Shown: in pieces, positions 61,478 through 64,000 of the stretch | Layout of the letters: the number at the start of each line of letters is the position of its first letter | How positions within the stretch are numbered: position 1 is the first letter of the stretch | NCBI RefSeq assembly: GCF_029867415.1 | Contig: NW_026706166.1 | Coordinates: 62,001 to 126,000, forward strand | Source: Vicia villosa | Lineage: Eukaryota; Streptophyta; Magnoliopsida; Fabales; Fabaceae | Length of the DNA: 64,000 nucleotides | Direction of reading: 5' to 3' | The notes under the pieces: generated by a model | Database searches by the model: none | What the model saw: only the letters and a program-made list of their open reading frames with translations | What the model was told of the DNA's origin: nothing | Translations under genes and position numbers: made by a program

Positions 61478-61786
61478 CTACAGTTCACCAATTCTGTTAT
61501 AGCTCATCCAAGTCAAGATTGTCCGCCAAATCCGCTCTGTGTACCTGCAGCCAAAGTAAAGGTGATCGGTTGTTTCGTCCTCTTGACAAAAACAACAACC
61601 TTTATCAGTTATTATGCCAAATTTGGTAAGTCTATCCTTAGTGAGAATTCTCCCCATAAGCACTAGCCAAAGATGGAACTTTGCACGCGGTCTCAGATTG
61701 TTATGAAAAAGGACTTTCTTCCAAGTGACTTGTTCTCTATCGCCTCTAATCAATTGGTAGTGCTTCTTAGTATTGAACTTGTCCAA
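61478..61786 (-). pseudogene. LINE zf-RVT (reverse-transcriptase zinc-binding) domain
   Basis: 102 codons with TWKKVLFHNNLRPRAKFHLW then GCCFCQEDETTDHLYFGCRY, the Cys-x2-Cys...His-x4-Cys pattern of the zf-RVT domain at the C-terminus of plant L1-type polyproteins. Open in itself but separated from the upstream reverse transcriptase part by a frameshift. Confidence 0.85.
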
Positions 61787-61862
61787 TTGCAGAGTTTGTT
61801 CCCATTGCTGATTGTCGTCAATTGCAGCTCTACTATTCAGAATTTGCCTAAGGATCCATGAG

Positions 61863-62276
61863 CTATCTGCAGGGGGATTCCATTACATAGTATCTCCGCC
61901 CTTTATGTAATATGCATCCAGCCACTTCACCCATAGTTTGTCCTTCTTTGCTTGCACATTCCACAGCAGTTTGAGCATAGAAGCTTCGCCCCAATCCATT
62001 CCACCAGAGAATGATATTGAGACCTCCAGCATTACAAGGATTACAAACTTTTTCCCAAGCCACTAGAGCCTTTCTACTCCCTTCAATTTTTCCACTCCAC
62101 AGAAACATCCTACAGATTGCTTCCACCTGATGGATTATTTTCTTGGGCAGAGGGAAGACTTGCAGCCAATACGCAGTCAAAGAAAAAATTACACTTTTCA
62201 CAAGTTGGCTTCTCCCTACAAAACTTAACAAATGAGCAGTCCAGTGATTAATTCTGGCCACAATCTTATCAATCAA
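61863..62276 (-). pseudogene. LINE reverse transcriptase C-terminal fragment
   Basis: 137 codons; reads NHWTAHLLSFVGRSQLVKSV and YWLQVFPLPKKIIHQVEAIC, CRMFLWSG, then AWEKVCNPCNAGGLNI. After that a frameshift replaces the expected GLGIR-SL-type continuation; the correct text (WNRASMLKLLWNVQAKKDKL) is in another frame. Confidence 0.85.
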
Positions 62277-62608
62277 GGGTTGACATTGGTTGATACTCAG
62301 CTTTCTACTTGATAATGGAACACCCAGATATTATAAAAAATTCATATTTAATTTTTCTCATTATAAAAAATTCTATAATTTGGTAAAGAAATATTTTATA
62401 ATATTCTAAACACGTATGAAAAAAATTATTCAAAAATTTAAAATTTTTAGGATAATTAAACAGTTTTCAAAATTTTAAAATATAACAAGACTAAAATTAC
62501 ATGCATAAAAATTTTATAGGAACTAAAATATGTCTTTTTTTAATAGAGATTAAAAATAAAATTTGTGATATTTATAAGGATAAAAAACATACTTAACCCA
62601 TTAATTAA

Positions 62609-63240
62609 TTATAAATAAAATTTAATTAATATTTTAATTTAATTTTATCATATTTAATTATTTAAGACACTAATTTAATAAAATAGTTAATATAATTAAA
62701 ATATTTATGCCCATATAAGAATTATTAAAATATTAAAAATATATAAAAAATATTCGAACTTTAAAGGTTAAGCTTGAGGGAAAAACTTAATTGATGAACA
62801 CCAGTTACACTGAAGGACTATTTAACTATTTCAAAATATTTGATGACCAAATTAATCTGTTGGCACAGATTTAAAGCCAAAAGTTCATGTAAATGTGCGT
62901 TATGCAGGCGTGCAGCAGTGGTTAACGTGCATTTGTCAGCATTATTGTTTAGGGAGCTAGAAGGGTTTAGTGTTTAAATCGTATAGTCCTTAATGAACTT
63001 AGACGTAATTCGGCTTGAGAACATGAAGCACTGACTTTAGTTATAAAACAAAAGAGAGCACTCGCTTTTCTTAATTTTTCAACTCATAGATCATTATACT
63101 ACTAATATTATTCATAATTATGTTGTTCTTATTTAAAAATGATCTCGTTTTAATTTCTTAAATAATTCTAAAAGACACTTTAATTAATTTTCAACTTTAA
63201 TTGTGTTGTTCTTATCATAGAAATAGATTTTTTCTTTACC
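62609..63240. other. AT-rich spacer
   Basis: No gene or named repeat recognised. Confidence 0.3.
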
Positions 63241-63288
63241 CACCTTCTTATCGGGTCACCCTCGGCGAAAACCCCACTTTACCCCTGC

Positions 63289-63405
63289 TTCGGAAATGGA
63301 TTTTCGAAATATTTTTTTTTCTAAATTTTTCCAGAATTCGGAAGTGCATTTCCGAAAAAATCCCAAAAATTGGGATTTTGATTAATTCGGAGATGCATCT
63401 CCGAA
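63289..63405. repeat. Three palindromic TTCGGA..TCCGAA motifs
   Basis: TTCGGAAATGGATTTTCGAA (63289), TTCGGAAGTGCATTTCCGAA (63337) and the perfect palindrome TTCGGAGATGCATCTCCGAA (63386), spaced about 48 bp apart. They make both strands look weakly open here. Confidence 0.85.
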
Positions 63406-63439
63406 AAAACAAAAAAAAATCTAAAAATTCCAAAATTTA

Positions 63440-64000
63440 ATTTTAGGATATTAATTAATTCATATATCATAAATTTTTGATATAATTTATGAGTAATAAT
63501 TAATAATAATTATATATTTTGATATAATTTATGAGTTATGAATAATAATTATTATATATTTTTATTCTAATTCATATTTTAAAATTTAAAATAATTTTAA
63601 TTAAAAAAACTAAAATAATTTCACTTACAAAATGAGTTATAATTTTTCATTTATATATTTAAAATAATTATTATGTATTTACAAAAAAAATTAAAAAAAT
63701 GAGTGTTTTAATTTATATATTTATATAATAATTATAATAATTATTATATATTTATAAAAATTATTATATATTTATATAATAATTATTATATATTAATTAT
63801 AAATATATTTATATATTTATATAATAATTATAAAAATTAAAAAAATGAGTGTTTTAATTTATAATAATTATTATATATTTATATATTTATATACTAATTA
63901 TTATATATTTATACATTATATTTCCCTTACAAAATTAATAATAATTATTATATATTTATATATTTCTATTCTGATTCATAATTAAAAATTAGTTATAATT
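63440..64000. repeat. Extremely AT-rich low-complexity sequence
   Basis: Imperfect repetition of 'taataattattatatattta' type words with almost no G or C. No gene. Confidence 0.8.

Larger units (their letters stand above)
61064..62335 (-). mobile_element. 5'-truncated LINE copy with poly(A) tail, reverse orientation
   Basis: The poly(T) run at 61065-61077 is the complement of a poly(A) tail. Upstream in element sense: RINHWTAHLLSFVGRSQLVK and IFSLTAYWLQVFPLPKKIIH (reverse transcriptase C-terminus), a frameshift near 62010, then KVLFHNNLRPRAKFHLWLVL and CCFCQEDETTDHLYFGC (zf-RVT domain). The 5' truncation lies near 62335. ATTTAATTTTT adjoins both ends (61056-61066 and 62347-62357 region), a possible target duplication. 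Confidence 0.82.
60814..62599. mobile_element. Long-TIR Mutator-like MITE carrying a nested LINE
   Basis: Left arm (60814-60925) begins GGGTTAATTTTATTCCTATA and holds TTTTTAGTCCCTATTAAAAA. The right arm (about 62490-62599), reverse-complemented, begins GGGTTAAGTATGTTTTTTAT and is alignable for about 110 bp. A 9-bp duplication ATTAATTAA lies at 60805-60813 and 62600-62608 (low complexity but exact). Removing the LINE leaves about 0.5 kb with no coding capacity. Confidence 0.75.

Noticed and set aside
62880..62940. Possible tRNA-like GC patch (GTGCGTTATGCAGGCGTGCAG)
   Set aside because: No cloverleaf with proper arms or a B box could be drawn.
63201..63440. 79-codon + and 61-codon - ORFs
   Set aside because: Caused by the palindromic motifs and A/T runs; mirrored on both strands without homology.

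Overview
The window is plant nuclear DNA, most likely from a large-genome legume of the tribe Fabeae (pea, vetch, lentil type). The reasons are four spliced or intronless genes with clear angiosperm homologues, a solo LTR that looks like an Ogre (Tat lineage) element, Tekay-like and Angela-like LTRs, and an AT-rich intergenic space made almost wholly of nested transposable elements. Genus-level assignment is inference.

Genes, all on the + strand: (1) 1-4553, the 3' half of a CELLULOSE SYNTHASE INTERACTIVE gene (CSI1 type), armadillo repeats followed by the C-terminal C2 domain, 5 exons visible; (2) 42079-45422, a 10-exon GPI-anchored-type pepsin-like aspartic protease related to Arabidopsis Aspartic proteinase-like protein 1; (3) 49078-49715, a 2-exon heavy-metal-associated isoprenylated plant protein (HIPP) with a CSIM prenylation box; (4) 56279-57373, an intronless TPR protein of the TRAPPC12 type. 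Exon joins were checked by reading frame and GT/AG borders. The genes belong to unrelated pathways (cellulose synthase guidance, extracellular proteolysis, metal or heavy-metal signalling, vesicle tethering), and nothing suggests that they work together.

Transposable elements fill the rest. 6013-7046 is a hAT element with 8-bp target duplication; 7370-12703 is a reverse-oriented Copia element with 228-bp LTRs and target duplication AAATT; 12.7-21.8 kb is old debris (gypsy-like ORF remains, a CACTA end, LTR fragments, microsatellites); 21823-24145 is a Tekay-like solo LTR; 25196-25382 is a Mutator-like MITE; 25832-26470 is a hAT (RICESLEEPER-like) transposase pseudogene; 26505-29077 is an internally deleted Copia element. 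29.1-39.4 kb is a nest: an old Copia LTR plus gag start, split by a 3.4-kb Ogre-like solo LTR (target duplication GACAC) and by a nearly perfect, apparently intact Tnt1/Tork-type Copia element (33570-38578, uninterrupted 1319-codon gag-pol, LTRs with one visible mismatch, target duplication CAAAC).

Downstream lie another Tekay-like LTR, Stowaway MITEs, LINE fragments on both strands, a LINE split by an Angela-like solo LTR (53574-54958, target duplication ATAAT), and a long-TIR Mutator-like element (60814-62599) that contains a 5'-truncated LINE copy. I found no undescribed biological system. The most notable items are the young intact Copia element, the nested structures whose pre-insertion sites can be reconstructed, and several local duplications inside element coding regions.
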